DNA of 8,506 nt, taken from assembly GCA_003520425.1 (NCBI GenBank), contig DOUU01000331.1, forward strand, positions 633 through 9,138. The letters run 5' to 3'. Below are positions 1-6,538 of this stretch, one piece after another. The notes below the pieces were generated by a model, which ran no database searches, was not told the origin of the DNA, and saw nothing but the letters and a program-made list of their open reading frames with translations. The translations under genes were made by a program, and so were the position numbers. This stretch comes from Deltaproteobacteria bacterium (lineage in GTDB: Bacteria; Myxococcota_A; UBA9160). Each line of letters starts with the position of its first letter. The stretch's first letter is position 1.

Positions 1-627
1 CGTGAGCTGGACGGTCGGCCCTGCGAGCCGGTCGAGGACGTGGTGGCCGAGGTGCGCGAAGCCTGTGCCGGCTCGGTGATCGAGAAGCTTTCCGCCCGCA
101 AGGGGCGCCTGCTCATGATGGAGCAGCGCGCCGGGCAGGCCGTGCTGCAGTTCGTCGTTCCGAGCCGCGGGCTCTTCGGTTACCGCAGCGAATTCCTGAC
201 CGATACACGCGGGGAGGGGGTGCTCCATCGCACGGTGCGGGGCTACGAGCCCTTCGCAGGCGAGCTCCCTCGGCGTGGCGTCGGAGCGATCATCGCGAGC
301 GAATCCGGTGTCGCGACGGGATACAGCATCTTTCACATCCAAGAGCGCGCGACGCTGTTCATCGGAGCAGGGGAGCCGATCTACGAAGGCCAGGTGGTCG
401 GGGAGAATCGCCGGCCCGGCGACATGAACGTCAATCTCGCCCGGGCCAAGAAGCTGACGAATATCCGCGCCGCAGGCCGGGACGAGAACACAATTCTCAC
501 CCCGCCGCGCAGGCTCACCATCGAGAGCGCCCTCGAGTGGATCGAGGAGGACGAGCTCCTCGAGGTGACGCCCGCCTCATTGCGGCTGCGCAAACGCGAG
601 CTCGTGGCGAGCCGCCGCAAGCGCTAG
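1..627 (+). CDS. typA: Translational GTPase TypA/BipA, C-terminal part (5' partial)
   Basis: This is the last 208 residues of TypA/BipA, a ribosome-associated GTPase of the EF-G/LepA family linked to 50S assembly and stress or cold growth. The reading frame is open from base 1 and ends in TAG at 625-627, so the start and the whole GTPase domain lie outside the window. The visible part begins in the EF-G domain V-like region (GRPCEPVED, then VIEKLSARKG) and continues into the TypA-specific C-terminal domain. Family signatures include PSRGLFGYRSEFLTDTRG, the GYEPF motif, NVNLARAKKLTNIRA, LTPPRRLTIESALEWIEEDE and the basic tail SLRLRKRELVASRRKR. Full-length TypA is usually about 600 residues. 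The C-terminal end looks intact, with nothing missing. The stop codon lies inside the likely Shine-Dalgarno (TAGGTG, 625-630) of the next gene, so the two are probably co-transcribed. The identification is secure from motif recognition. Confidence 0.96.
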   Translation, partial: RELDGRPCEPVEDVVAEVREACAGSVIEKLSARKGRLLMMEQRAGQAVLQFVVPSRGLFGYRSEFLTDTRGEGVLHRTVRGYEPFAGELPRRGVGAIIASESGVATGYSIFHIQERATLFIGAGEPIYEGQVVGENRRPGDMNVNLARAKKLTNIRAAGRDENTILTPPRRLTIESALEWIEEDELLEVTPASLRLRKRELVASRRKR

Positions 628-637
628 GTGCGCCGCC

Positions 638-1531
638 GTGCAAAGTTCCTTTCGGGTCACACCGCAAGAGCGCAGGGCGTACGAGGAAGACGGATTCTTC
701 ATCCGCCGGGCGGTCTTCGATCGGGACGAGATTGGGGATTTGCGGGCCGCGGCCGAGCGGGCGGTGAAAGAGGCCGAGTTCGCGGCGCGGACGCCCGATG
801 CGCTCTATGCCATCGACGGCAACCGCTACGTGGAGGCCGGCGGCACCACCATCCAGCTCGAGCACCGGGAGGGCTCGCAGACCGTGCGCGTCCTCGAGCC
901 CTTCCACAGACTCGATCCGCGCCTGAACGATCTCGTCGACGATCCGCGCTTTGTCGAGCCGATGCGGGACCTCGTGGGTGAGGAGGAGCTGTGCCTTTTC
1001 ACCGACAAGCTCAATCTCAAACGGCCTCGCGAAGGCTCGCGCTTCCGCTGGCACCAGGACTCGCCCTACTGGGTGTTTGACTGCGCCCACGTGGACCGAC
1101 TGGTGAATGCGATGCTCGCCCTCGACGACGCAAATCGTGAGAACGGCTGCCTGTGCCTTGTAGCGGGAAGCCACCGCCAGGGCCTTCTGCCGGGTCTTGA
1201 GGGACAGGGCACGCTCGGTCCCCTTTTCACCGACCCGCGGTGCTTCGACGCGCGGCTTGCGGTGCCGGCAGAGATGCCGGCCGGGAGCCTTCTTTTCTTT
1301 AGCCCCCACGTGGTCCACGGGTCGGAGCCGAATGGCTCGGAAAGACCCCGTCGCGCGCTGCTCTTCACCTACCAGCCCGCGCCCCATCGCATGTTCAAGA
1401 TCCCGCAGGTGAGGCCCGCAGGTTCGCGCCTCGGCCCGTCGGGGGCCGAGCCCTGGGACGGCGACGGCAGGGCGATTCCCGCGTCCGGGAGCTTCGCCTC
1501 CGGAGCTCGCCGCACCCGCGAGCCCGTCTAA
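638..1531 (+). CDS. Phytanoyl-CoA dioxygenase (PhyH) family protein
   Basis: This is a 297-residue Fe(II)/2-oxoglutarate-dependent dioxygenase of the PhyH family. Known members hydroxylate lipids, acyl-CoAs or small metabolites; the substrate cannot be read from this sequence. The N-terminus ([17 protein letters not shown], about 12-28) is the usual PhyH opening. The metal ligands are visible as H139 and D141 in WHQDSPYW and the distal H227 in SPHVVHGS. R238 or R239 ([10 protein letters not shown]) is the likely 2-oxoglutarate carboxylate anchor. The [12 protein letters not shown] stretch (168-179) is the typical core strand before the jellyroll's second half. The GTG start sits 10 nt after typA, with TAGGTG 7 nt upstream serving as a plausible ribosome site, which argues for coupling to typA. 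The last roughly 45 residues are Gly/Ser/Arg-rich and look unstructured. The TAA stop overlaps the stop of the convergent thrH. All catalytic residues are present, so the enzyme should be active. Confidence 0.9.
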   Translation: MQSSFRVTPQERRAYEEDGFFIRRAVFDRDEIGDLRAAAERAVKEAEFAARTPDALYAIDGNRYVEAGGTTIQLEHREGSQTVRVLEPFHRLDPRLNDLVDDPRFVEPMRDLVGEEELCLFTDKLNLKRPREGSRFRWHQDSPYWVFDCAHVDRLVNAMLALDDANRENGCLCLVAGSHRQGLLPGLEGQGTLGPLFTDPRCFDARLAVPAEMPAGSLLFFSPHVVHGSEPNGSERPRRALLFTYQPAPHRMFKIPQVRPAGSRLGPSGAEPWDGDGRAIPASGSFASGARRTREPV

Positions 1532-2133
1532 CGCGCCCGGGCGAACTCCGTGCGCAGCTCCTCGTAGGTTTGCGCGACCGGAAACTGGGGGAACTCGCGC
1601 ACGACGTTGTTCGGGGGGCGGAAAAGGATCCCGGCATCGGCCTCTTCGAGCATTGCGGTGTCGTTGTACGAGTCCCCGGCCGCGACCACTCGAAACTTGA
1701 GCCCGTGGAGCGCCCTCACGGTCTGGCGCTTCTGGTCCTGCATGCGGATCCGGTAGTCGACCACCCGTCCCGTCTCGTCGACGTGGAGCTGGTGGGCGAA
1801 GAGCGCGGGGAATCCGAGCTGCCGCATGAAGGGCGCCGCGAACTCGTAGAAGGTGTCGGAGAGAATGATCACCTGGAAGCGCTCGCGAAGCCATTGCAGG
1901 AAAGCCGGCGCGCCCTCGAGCGGCTCAAGGGTCGCGATCACGCGCTGGATGTCGGGTAAGCCGAGGCCGTGGTCGGCCAGGATCTGAAGGCGCCGCTTCA
2001 TGAGGACGTCGTAGTCCGGCTCGTCCCGCGTCGTAAGCCGCAGCGCGGGGATCCCCGTGTGCTCCGCGACATTGACCCAGATCTCGGGCACGAGGACGCC
2101 CTCGAGGTCGAGGCAGGCGATCTGGGCCGGCAC
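1528..2133 (-). CDS. thrH: ThrH: bifunctional phosphoserine phosphatase/homoserine phosphotransferase
   Basis: This is a HAD-superfamily enzyme very close to Pseudomonas ThrH. ThrH dephosphorylates phosphoserine (last step of serine synthesis) and can transfer the phosphate to homoserine, feeding threonine synthesis. With the GTG start at 2133 it has 201 residues; ThrH is about 205. HAD motif I is DLEGVLVPE, with D9 as the expected nucleophile and E11 where most HAD enzymes have a second Asp, as in ThrH. Motif II is S92-D93-T94 in [10 protein letters not shown]135 lies in QDQKRQ, and motif III is GDSYND (153-158). [14 protein letters not shown] in the cap is also ThrH-specific. The start is uncertain: the frame runs up to a TTG at 2157 and another GTG at 2139, none with a good Shine-Dalgarno. 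2133 fits the family N-terminus (a few residues before IACLDLEG) best. It lies downstream of the sigma gene on the same strand. Its TAG overlaps the PhyH stop by 4 bp. Confidence 0.93.
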   Translation of the reverse strand: MPAQIACLDLEGVLVPEIWVNVAEHTGIPALRLTTRDEPDYDVLMKRRLQILADHGLGLPDIQRVIATLEPLEGAPAFLQWLRERFQVIILSDTFYEFAAPFMRQLGFPALFAHQLHVDETGRVVDYRIRMQDQKRQTVRALHGLKFRVVAAGDSYNDTAMLEEADAGILFRPPNNVVREFPQFPVAQTYEELRTEFARAR

Positions 2134-2201
2134 TTCCACGGCGCGGAGGTCTAGCAAAAGCCAGGCGCGGCGGCGCGGCGCTCTGCGGGTTCTGCGCGGC
2201 G

Positions 2202-2242
2202 AAAAGAGCGCGGAGGGCAGACGACCGAGCTCTCCCCTCCGC
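2202..2242 (-). terminator. Possible weak Rho-independent terminator after the sigma-factor gene
   Basis: On the minus strand, 13 nt after the sigma gene's stop codon, a perfect 8-bp GC-rich stem can form (2235-2242 with 2210-2217, GCGGAGGG/CCCTCCGC). It has a 17-nt loop and is followed within 2 nt by CTCTTTTC. The U tract is short and the loop large, so termination is probably partial. No convincing promoter is seen between this point and thrH, so thrH may depend on read-through from the sigma gene. Confidence 0.4.
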
Positions 2243-2255
2243 TTCGCCTTCGCCG

Positions 2256-3638
2256 CTAGGGCTCGAGGATGGGATGCAGCCGCTGGGCGGGTGCCGTCTC
2301 TCGCAGCTTCTTCAGTGCGCGGGCCTCGAGCTGGCGCACCCTTTCCCGCGAAAGCCCGAGCGACTGGCCGATCTGCTCGAGGGTGTGCTCCTCCTCGCCG
2401 CCAAGCCCGTAGCGAAGGCGAAGGATGAGCTGCTCCCGCGGCGTGAGACTCCCGATCAGCGCGCCGACACCGGATCGCATGCGATCGCCGTCGATCCCGC
2501 CGTCCGGCGCCGAGGCCGTGGGATCGGCCACAAAGTCCTCAAGGCGCTTCTCCGTGCCGGCCACCGAGGACTCGAGGGAGATCGCCTCCCGCGAGAGGCG
2601 ATCCAAGGCCTCGAGGGAATACGTGTCGGTGCCGAGCGCCGGCGCCAGCTCGGCGGCGGTGGGCTCGCGCCCGAGCTTTCCCGTGAGCTCCGCCCGCACA
2701 CGCTGGCTGCGCTGGAGCCGGTCGTGCACGTGGGAGGGAAGCCGGATCGTCCGCGAGTGGTTCTGGATCGCGCGAACGAGGGCCTGCCGGATCCACCACA
2801 CGGCGTAGGTCGAGAACTTGAAGCCGCGGCGGTGATCGAACTTCTCCACCGCGCGGATGAGCCCCAGGTTTCCTTCCTGGATGAGGTCCGGGAAGGAAAG
2901 GCCGAGATTGCGGTAGTCCTTTGCGATCGCGACCACGAGCTTCAGGTTGTGCTCGATGAAGCGGTTCTTGACCCGGGTCATCCGCTCGTGGGCGTCGTTG
3001 ACGGCCGTGGTGAGCTCGATGAGGCGCTCCTTGGTGACGCCCGCCTCGGCCTCGAGCTCGCGCAGCCGGCGCGTGCCCTTGCGAACCTTCTTCATCTCGT
3101 CGGCGATCTGAAGCACCCGGTCGCGCAGCTCCGCCAAAAGGCCCAGGGAGAGCTGAGCACTCTGGAGCTCTTGGTTCATCCTCGCCGCCAGCCGCTTGTG
3201 GGAGAGCTCGCTCGCATCCGTCGCGAGCAGCTTCTCACGCTGGACGAGGAGCTTGCGCAGGCGAGCCACCGCGCGCTCGACGCGGGCGGCGATCTCTCCG
3301 GTCTCCTCGTCTCCGACGGATTCCGAGAGCTTGGCGCCGGTGTGGGAGAGCGCGCGCAGCGCATCCCAGCGGGCGACCACATGGTGCGCGGAGTAGGGGA
3401 TCGCGTAGAGCGAACCACGCAGCTCCGCGGTCGCCGCCTCAAGCTCCTTGGCGAGGATGACCTCTTCCTCGCGACGCAGCGTGCGAGTCCCGCCGATCTC
3501 CTGGAAATAGGACTCAAGCGGGCGCCGCTCGCGCCCGGGGTCAAGCTCCTCGGCAGCAAGCACGGGCGTCGCTCCGAGCGGCGCTCGAACGGTCGCCTCC
3601 TCTGCGGAGCCAGTCGGAAATCGATCTTCGAATTTCAC
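2256..3638 (-). CDS. Sigma-70 family RNA polymerase sigma factor (RpoD/RpoS-like)
   Basis: This factor directs core RNA polymerase to promoters. From the GTG at 3638 it is 460 residues, with regions in order. Region 1.2 is at about 39-75 ([20 protein letters not shown]). A charged, mostly helical spacer at about 80-215 resembles the sigma70 non-conserved region and ends in [13 protein letters not shown]. Region 2 is at about 224-300 ([44 protein letters not shown]). Region 3 includes [19 protein letters not shown]. Region 4 is at about 398-447 ([17 protein letters not shown] and the helix-turn-helix [18 protein letters not shown]). Region 1.1 is absent. In region 2.4 the sigma70 residue Q437 is kept (Q285), but the T440 position is Val288. 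The upstream ATG at 3707 has no ribosome site, whereas GTG 3638 follows AGAGGT at good spacing, so 3638 was chosen. It could be a compact primary sigma or a group-2 RpoS-like factor; sequence alone does not settle this. Confidence 0.93.
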   Translation of the reverse strand: MKFEDRFPTGSAEEATVRAPLGATPVLAAEELDPGRERRPLESYFQEIGGTRTLRREEEVILAKELEAATAELRGSLYAIPYSAHHVVARWDALRALSHTGAKLSESVGDEETGEIAARVERAVARLRKLLVQREKLLATDASELSHKRLAARMNQELQSAQLSLGLLAELRDRVLQIADEMKKVRKGTRRLRELEAEAGVTKERLIELTTAVNDAHERMTRVKNRFIEHNLKLVVAIAKDYRNLGLSFPDLIQEGNLGLIRAVEKFDHRRGFKFSTYAVWWIRQALVRAIQNHSRTIRLPSHVHDRLQRSQRVRAELTGKLGREPTAAELAPALGTDTYSLEALDRLSREAISLESSVAGTEKRLEDFVADPTASAPDGGIDGDRMRSGVGALIGSLTPREQLILRLRYGLGGEEEHTLEQIGQSLGLSRERVRQLEARALKKLRETAPAQRLHPILEP

Positions 3639-3644
3639 TACCTT

Positions 3645-3650
3645 ACCTCT
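3645..3650 (-). promoter_or_regulatory. Ribosome binding site that decides the sigma-factor start
   Basis: The minus strand reads AGAGGT, then AAGGTA (6 nt), then the GTG at 3638. This is a good Shine-Dalgarno match at normal spacing. The in-frame ATG at 3707 has no purine-rich stretch before it, so the shorter protein is favoured. Confidence 0.6.
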
Positions 3651-3835
3651 CGGTCCCTCAGTGCAGGCCCGTTGAATCGGATACCGCCCGGGGGGTTCCG
3701 GTTTCATGAATCACTGTGTGCGGTGGGGCCACACACTCTCGCGATGCCACCACGCGCGCTGTGAGGTCGGCGGCGCAGCTACCGGTCGGGCATTGGCAGC
3801 CGTGGAGCGCGGCGTACATGACCCGACCTGGGAAC

Positions 3836-3863
3836 AACCTAATGCTCGTTGTTCGGGGGGCAA
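3836..3863 (-). promoter_or_regulatory. Candidate sigma70-type promoter for the sigma-factor gene
   Basis: The minus strand has TTGCCC (3858-3863) and TAGGTT (3836-3841) separated by 16 nt. The expected transcript start, near 3829, would give a leader of about 190 nt before GTG 3638. The hexamers are modest matches to TTGACA/TATAAT. They nearly copy the rnpB promoter in this window (TTGCCC, 17 nt, TAGGCT), which is the main support. Confidence 0.35.
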
Positions 3864-3942
3864 CCGAGCGATCCAGAATATTGCCGGCCCGAACGGAAAT
3901 TCGCCAGTCTTTTTTCAGGCGGTCCGTCATTTTTTCTCCGCC

Positions 3943-3981
3943 GCCCGCCGGGCCGAGCCTTCGCTCGCCTCCCCGGCGGGC
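3943..3981. repeat. Strong 39-nt inverted repeat (hairpin)
   Basis: A perfect 10-bp outer stem (GCCCGCCGGG 3943-3952 with CCCGGCGGGC 3972-3981) surrounds an asymmetric internal loop and a 5-bp inner stem (CGAGC 3954-3958, GCTCG 3963-3967). The terminal loop is CTTC on plus and GAAG on minus. It is far too long and GC-rich to pass as chance noise unnoticed, but it is not a terminator: the T6 runs precede it on the plus strand and nothing U-rich follows on either strand. If the sigma-gene transcript starts further upstream than 3829, this would be in its leader. Confidence 0.6.
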
Positions 3982-4138
3982 ACTTCCGCCTCCCCGCGGG
4001 TTAGGGTCTTTAAGCACCCACTATCCCTATCGGCGGCCCCGGGGCACCTCCTTATTCAATATCCCTCGGGGCATGAGAGCTCGATGAACGAACCTGGGAG
4101 GCCGGTCGCGGCCGGAACCGCACACTCCCCCCCCACCA

Positions 4139-4181
4139 TTGAGACGCAGCGAGGGCCCGTTTTGGATGACGCCCGTCCAAA
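4139..4181 (+). promoter_or_regulatory. Candidate promoter overlapped by an inverted repeat, facing the argA-like gene
   Basis: TTGAGA (4139-4144, one mismatch to TTGACA) is followed after 17 nt by TTGGAT (4162-4167, a poor -10). The inverted repeat TTTGGA-N9-TCCAAA (4161-4166 and 4176-4181) covers the -10 and the expected start point, an arrangement typical of a repressor operator. It does not resemble the ArgR box. A transcript from here would include the structured leader at 4238-4314. Confidence 0.3.
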
Positions 4182-4237
4182 GACTGTGCTTGGCGAGGCG
4201 GCCCTGGGCCCGTGCACGTGCGCCCGGACGGCTTACC

Positions 4238-4314
4238 CCTCCCCAGAAGGGCAGGGAGGCAGGCTCCGCACACCGCTGCGGTGCGGGCGCGGAGGCCTAG
4301 GAGCTCCTCCCTGC
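4238..4314 (+). promoter_or_regulatory. Structured leader upstream of the N-acetylglutamate synthase gene
   Basis: A nested hairpin can form. Its 9-bp outer stem is GCAGGGAGG 4251-4259 with CCTCCCTGC 4306-4314. Inside is a 6-bp stem (CTCCGC 4264-4269, GCGGAG 4289-4294), extended by GG/CC around a bulged G. Within that is a terminal CACCG-CTG-CGGTG hairpin (4271-4283). A competing stem pairs CCTCCC 4238-4243 with GGGAGG 4254-4259 and would break the outer stem. The structure ends 46 nt before the start codon. No U tract follows, so it is not a simple terminator, and no known riboswitch class is recognised. Confidence 0.4.
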
Positions 4315-4360
4315 GCTCCCGCCCGGTGCGCGCTCTCGCGGATCGGCAAGACTGTGCGCC

Positions 4361-5452
4361 ATGAGCCAGGACCCCGCCGCGTCTTCGGCCTCCTCCACCT
4401 CCTTCACGGAGAAGGAGTTCTACTTACGTGAGTTCCGCGGTCGGCATCTTGCGATCGCAGTTCCCGCTGCCGATCTGCGTGCCCCGGCGCCCTTGTGCGC
4501 CGTTCTCGGCGAGCTCACCGCGAACGGAACACGCGTGGTCCTGATCTCCACCGAACGCAGCGCCGTCGAGCCACTCTGCGCAGGCCACGTGCTCTCGGCC
4601 GCCGCGCCCCGCCTGGAGGCGGTGGTGTGGCGCAGCTTGCGCGAGAGCCCCGTCCTCGGGCTCGTGGTCGCAGGCTCCCTGGCCTTCGCGCCGGCTTGTC
4701 GGGACGTCGCCTTGCGCCTGCGCTGCTCGAAGCTTGTCTGGATCGATCGCGACGGGGGGCTGCTGCGCGCCCCGGGCGACCGCCTTTCCTTCGTCCACCT
4801 AAACGAGCTCCGGACGCTCCTCGCCGCTGGTGGCGCTCCCCTCGGCCAGCGCCGCCTCGCGCTCCTTCGCGAGGTGGAGTCGATGCTCGATCTTGGGCTG
4901 CCTGCGGTGAACGTGTGTACGCTCGAGGGACTGGCGGAGGAGCTCTTCACCTACGCGGGCTCGGGGACGCTGTTTACGCGCGAGCGCTACGTGATCGTGC
5001 GTCCCCTCGGACTCGACGACTTTGACGCGGCAAACGACCTGATCGCGCGGGGCGTCGAGGAGGGTTATCTCGCACCGCGCACGCCTGAGGAAGTCGAGGA
5101 GATTCTTACGAGCGGCTTCGGGGCGTTCGTCGAAGACCGTCACCTCGCAGGCATCGGCGCGCTCTTGATCGAGCCCGTTGCGCGGGCCGGCGAAGTCGCG
5201 TCGCTCTACACCCTGACGCGTTTCCTTGGCGAAGGCGTCGGGACTCACCTTGTGGCGTATTCCGTCGACCTCGCGCGCCGCCAAAAGCTCGCCTACGTCT
5301 TCGCGTGTACCACTTCTCCTCGGGTGTGCGCCTTCTTCGAGCGCAACGCCTTCCGCCCCGTGCCTGCGGACGCGCTCCCGCCCTCGAAGTGGCGAGGCTA
5401 CGACCCCGCGCGCCGGGCGCGCGTGAGCTGCTACCGGCGGGATCTCGAGTGA
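4361..5452 (+). CDS. ArgA-like N-acetylglutamate synthase with a reduced kinase-like half
   Basis: This 363-residue protein is built like ArgA, which makes N-acetylglutamate from acetyl-CoA and glutamate, the first step of arginine synthesis in the cytoplasm. The N-terminal half (about 17-190) follows the amino-acid-kinase fold opening (EKEFYLREFRGRHLAIAVP) and ends in the ArgA/NAGS signature LAEELFTYAGSGTLFT (191-206). The C-terminal half (about 208-355) is a GNAT domain. Its acetyl-CoA loop is R287-FLGEGVG, followed by YVFACTTSPRVCAFFERNAF and PADALPPSKW. This matches the end of E. coli ArgA (FQERGFTPV, LLPESK). ArgA is about 440 residues; the kinase-like half here is roughly 100 shorter and lacks the K-x-GG nucleotide motif after the first strand (AVPAADLRAP instead). 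ATG 4361 was chosen because no upstream start exists in frame; it has no clear Shine-Dalgarno. The downstream gene is convergent, 10 bp away, so it is likely transcribed alone. The acetyltransferase role is probable; the exact substrate is inferred. Confidence 0.82.
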   Translation: MSQDPAASSASSTSFTEKEFYLREFRGRHLAIAVPAADLRAPAPLCAVLGELTANGTRVVLISTERSAVEPLCAGHVLSAAAPRLEAVVWRSLRESPVLGLVVAGSLAFAPACRDVALRLRCSKLVWIDRDGGLLRAPGDRLSFVHLNELRTLLAAGGAPLGQRRLALLREVESMLDLGLPAVNVCTLEGLAEELFTYAGSGTLFTRERYVIVRPLGLDDFDAANDLIARGVEEGYLAPRTPEEVEEILTSGFGAFVEDRHLAGIGALLIEPVARAGEVASLYTLTRFLGEGVGTHLVAYSVDLARRQKLAYVFACTTSPRVCAFFERNAFRPVPADALPPSKWRGYDPARRARVSCYRRDLE

Positions 5453-5462
5453 CGCTCCGTTC

Positions 5463-6509
5463 CTACCACGCGGACGGGAAGCCGCGGAACGCCGCGGGAA
5501 TGCGCTGCACGTCCTGCACCAGCTCGCGCGCCAGGCCCGCCGGCGTTTGCGGCGAAAAGGAGAGCGCGATGGCGTCCGAGACGCCGCCGAAACGCTTCTC
5601 GATCTCGCCCGCGATCCGGTCGTAGGTACCGACCGCCGCGAACGTGTGGACAAGCTCGTCGGAGACCTCCTTCGCCATCTCCTTCCACTGGCCCTGCTTC
5701 GACATGCGGTGAAGCTTCGCGGCGAGCTCGTCCCAGCCGTGGAGAGAGAGCACACCGGCGTAGGTGCGCGTCGAGCCGTAGAAGGCGATCCGGTAGCGGA
5801 CCCACTCCATCATCTCCGAGACGGCCGCATCGTCCTTGCCCGTGGCCACGAAGCCGCCGCCCCAGACCTGGAACGTCTCGCGGCTGCGACCGGAGCGCGC
5901 CATGCCCTCGTGGATCTGCGGCAGCGCCACCTCCTCGAGATAGCGGCGCGTGCAGAAGCCGTGAAGGCGCACGCCATCGCAGACGCGGCCGGCCAGACGC
6001 ATCATGTCCGGACCCACGGCAGCGATTGTGACCGGGACGGGCGGGAGACCCGAGGGCGGCGGCGAGAACTCCGGCGTCATCAGGCTGAAGCGGTAGTGCT
6101 TGCCCTCGTAGCGCAGGGGCTCGCCGAGCTCCCAGCAGCGCCAGATCGACCGCAGCGACTCCACGTACTCTCGCATCCGCGCTACGGGAGGGCCCCAGGG
6201 CACACTAAAGCGTCGCTCGTTGTGTCCCTTGACCTGCGTGCCAAGGCCGAGGCAAAGGCGCCCGCGCGAGTGGAGCTGCAGGTCCCACGCGAGGTTGGCC
6301 ACCACCATCGGGCTGCGTGGGAAGGCGACCGCGATCGCGGTGGCAAGTTGGATGCGCTCGGTGGCGAGCGCCGCAAAGGCAAGGGGAATGAAGGGGTCGT
6401 TGGCGATCTCCGACGTCGTAAGGCCGTCGAAGCCCGTCTCCTCCGCCCCCTGAGCGACCTCTGGGATCGCGCGCCAGTCCGCGTTCTGAATCGGGGTTTG
6501 CACCTGCAT
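5463..6509 (-). CDS. LLM-class F420-dependent oxidoreductase (TIGR03617-like)
   Basis: This is a 348-residue TIM-barrel protein of the bacterial luciferase-like superfamily. Such enzymes use FMN or coenzyme F420; the overall character (EETGFDGLTTSEIANDPF, ATERIQLATAIAVAFPRSPMVVANLAWDLQ, GRLCLGLGTQVKGHNERRFSVPW) is that of the F420-type group annotated as TIGR03617. SLRSIWRCWELGEPLRYEGKHYRF and PVPVTIAAVGPDMMRLAGRVCDGVRLHGF are the usual middle and late barrel segments (about 115-200). The substrate is unknown. No signal peptide or membrane segment is seen, so it should be cytoplasmic. The ATG start is well supported by AGAGGAGG ending 5 nt upstream. A promoter-like pair lies 29-61 nt before the start. 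It lies downstream of rnpB on the same strand and converges with the ArgA-like gene, leaving only 10 bp between the stops. Cofactor F420 is inferred from family resemblance, since FMN-binding relatives are close. Confidence 0.88.
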   Translation of the reverse strand: MQVQTPIQNADWRAIPEVAQGAEETGFDGLTTSEIANDPFIPLAFAALATERIQLATAIAVAFPRSPMVVANLAWDLQLHSRGRLCLGLGTQVKGHNERRFSVPWGPPVARMREYVESLRSIWRCWELGEPLRYEGKHYRFSLMTPEFSPPPSGLPPVPVTIAAVGPDMMRLAGRVCDGVRLHGFCTRRYLEEVALPQIHEGMARSGRSRETFQVWGGGFVATGKDDAAVSEMMEWVRYRIAFYGSTRTYAGVLSLHGWDELAAKLHRMSKQGQWKEMAKEVSDELVHTFAAVGTYDRIAGEIEKRFGGVSDAIALSFSPQTPAGLARELVQDVQRIPAAFRGFPSAW

Positions 6510-6514
6510 GCGCG

Positions 6515-6520
6515 CCTCCT
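6515..6520 (-). promoter_or_regulatory. Strong Shine-Dalgarno of the LLM oxidoreductase gene
   Basis: The minus strand reads AGGAGG followed by CGCGC (5 nt) and the ATG at 6509. It fixes the start of the oxidoreductase. Confidence 0.8.
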
Positions 6521-6538
6521 CTTCGCCTCGGGCGCGCG

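Larger units (their letters stand above)
3639..4360. other. 722-bp divergent intergenic region, no convincing gene
   Basis: This lies between the divergent sigma-factor gene (minus) and N-acetylglutamate synthase gene (plus). Open frames exist on both strands, but their codon use lacks the strong GC third-position bias of the neighbours. Their products resemble no known family and they lack ribosome sites. The region is less uniformly GC-rich than the genes and carries hairpins, T6 tracts and promoter-like pairs (listed separately). It most likely holds the promoters and long leaders of both flanking genes. A small RNA is possible but not shown. A short inverted repeat (TGTGTG 3715-3720, CACACA 3730-3735) lies just upstream of the discarded ATG at 3707. 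Confidence 0.6.

Noticed and set aside
515..1894. 459-codon open frame antisense to typA/PhyH and thrH-side sequence
   Set aside because: It is a GC-rich shadow frame of secure genes on both strands.
3705..3707. ATG at 3707 as the start of the sigma factor
   Set aside because: There is no Shine-Dalgarno, and the extra 23 residues are Pro/Arg-rich without family resemblance. GTG 3638 has a proper ribosome site.
2274..3764. Long open frame antisense to the sigma-factor gene
   Set aside because: It mirrors the sigma gene's coding strand in a GC-rich sequence, and its product shows no family features.
3859..3875. Sigma54-like -24/-12 pattern (TGG...TTGCC) on the minus strand
   Set aside because: The distance between the GG and GC doublets is one base too long, and sigma54 promoters tolerate almost no spacing change.
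3658..4017. 119-codon open frame on the minus strand between the divergent genes
   Set aside because: There is no ribosome site and no recognisable family, and third codon positions are much less GC-rich than in neighbouring genes. It overlaps the hairpin, the promoter-like sites and the sigma-gene start.
3706..4431. 241-codon open frame on the plus strand through the intergenic region
   Set aside because: It runs into the N-acetylglutamate synthase gene in another frame, has no ribosome site and gives a low-complexity product.
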